NCBI GenBank assembly: GCA_003427395.1
Contig: BFEA01000334.1
Span: forward strand, 1,020,564-1,047,475
Direction: 5' to 3'
Source of the DNA: Chara braunii
Taxonomy: Eukaryota; Streptophyta; Charophyceae; Charales; Characeae
Length of the DNA stretch: 26,912 nucleotides
Under the pieces are notes generated by a model. It did no database searches, was not told where the DNA came from, and saw nothing but the letters and a program-made list of their open reading frames with translations. This document shows positions 26,576 to 26,912 of this stretch, one piece after another. How positions within the stretch are numbered: position 1 is the stretch's first letter; each line of letters begins with the position of its first letter. The position numbers and the translations under genes are program-made.

Positions 26576-26912
26576 TACAGCGGTCCCGCCGTCAAACGAA
26601 GTTGTGGGCCCACGGAAAATCACAGGACTGGCGGAACCGGAGCAGGTCATCGCATGAGGGCAGGACGGGCGGAACCGGAGGAGAGCAAGCGTGCGGTGAG
26701 GCGAAACCCTGCAGGGCACCTCACTCTCGGGTGTAGGGAAAATCGCAGGAGGTGGAGGGAGACTCGCTGTCGAGACTCGCTAACGGGCCTAGGGAAAATT
26801 TCAGGAGCAATTCGTCGCCCCGAACCAGCCCTATGCAAATCGGCCTCCGCGCGGCGTTCCGTGTGCCGCGCCAGCCGAGCCGCGTATCATGAGTGCAAGT
26901 GGGGCCGAGTGG
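26576..26912. other. Unassigned right edge with short direct repeats
   Basis: No gene is recognised. GGAAAATCRCAGGA occurs near 26615 and 26738, with a weaker copy near 26794. GGCGGAACCGGAG occurs near 26631 and 26669. GAGACTCGCT occurs twice near 26759-26780. The sequence is GC-rich and runs off the window. Confidence 0.5.

Overview
This window looks like repeat-dominated nuclear DNA from a large eukaryotic genome, most likely of the green lineage. The evidence is decayed Ty3/gypsy (chromovirus-type) and LINE retroelements, long microsatellites, poly(A)-tailed insertions and no recognisable intact cellular gene. The flavour of the elements makes me think of a charophyte alga such as Chara, but that is an impression and not a demonstrated assignment.

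Region 1-7.1 kb holds no gene I can support. It contains microsatellites, a very long poly(C) tract (2805-2889), two direct copies of a TATA-bearing repeat (about 4108-4790 and 5302-6010) and three diverged copies of a hammerhead-like motif. Region 7.17-7.64 kb contains a sequencing artefact: a 38-bp Nextera mate-pair junction adapter at 7333-7370, between CT repeats and two near-identical flanks. The local order there should not be trusted.

Region 7.5-11.05 kb is the 3' half of a minus-strand chromovirus. Reading leftward from 11051 it runs reverse transcriptase, RNase H, integrase, chromodomain-like tail, polypurine tract and part of the 3' LTR with a TATA box. Region 23.3-26.3 kb, also minus strand, carries gag, a zinc knuckle and the aspartic protease. 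The two halves match consecutive parts of one polyprotein. They are separated by 12.25 kb bounded by a near-identical 12-bp sequence (11040-11051 and 23303-23314) with a poly(A) tract at the right edge. I infer one chromovirus split by a large poly(A)-tailed insertion with a target-site duplication. All of its reading frames are broken.

The inserted block (11052-23302) contains: a gene-free AT-rich part; a repeat family of about 330-450-bp units built around the box GTTACAGGGCAAC in both orientations; a 303-bp assembly gap (13514-13816); a decayed minus-strand LINE (about 13.84-18.75 kb; ORF1 with one amber stop, broken endonuclease/RT ORF2 with an internal deletion); and at 21.97-22.63 kb an array of six stem-loops whose apical sequence is conserved while the stems differ and remain paired. 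That array is the most interesting undescribed structure here. The tail of the LINE family recurs at 23.19-23.30 kb (+) and 26.32-26.57 kb (-), both with poly(A).

Nothing here is likely to make a functional protein today. The value lies in the nested insertion history, the repeat families, the covarying hairpins and the assembly warning.
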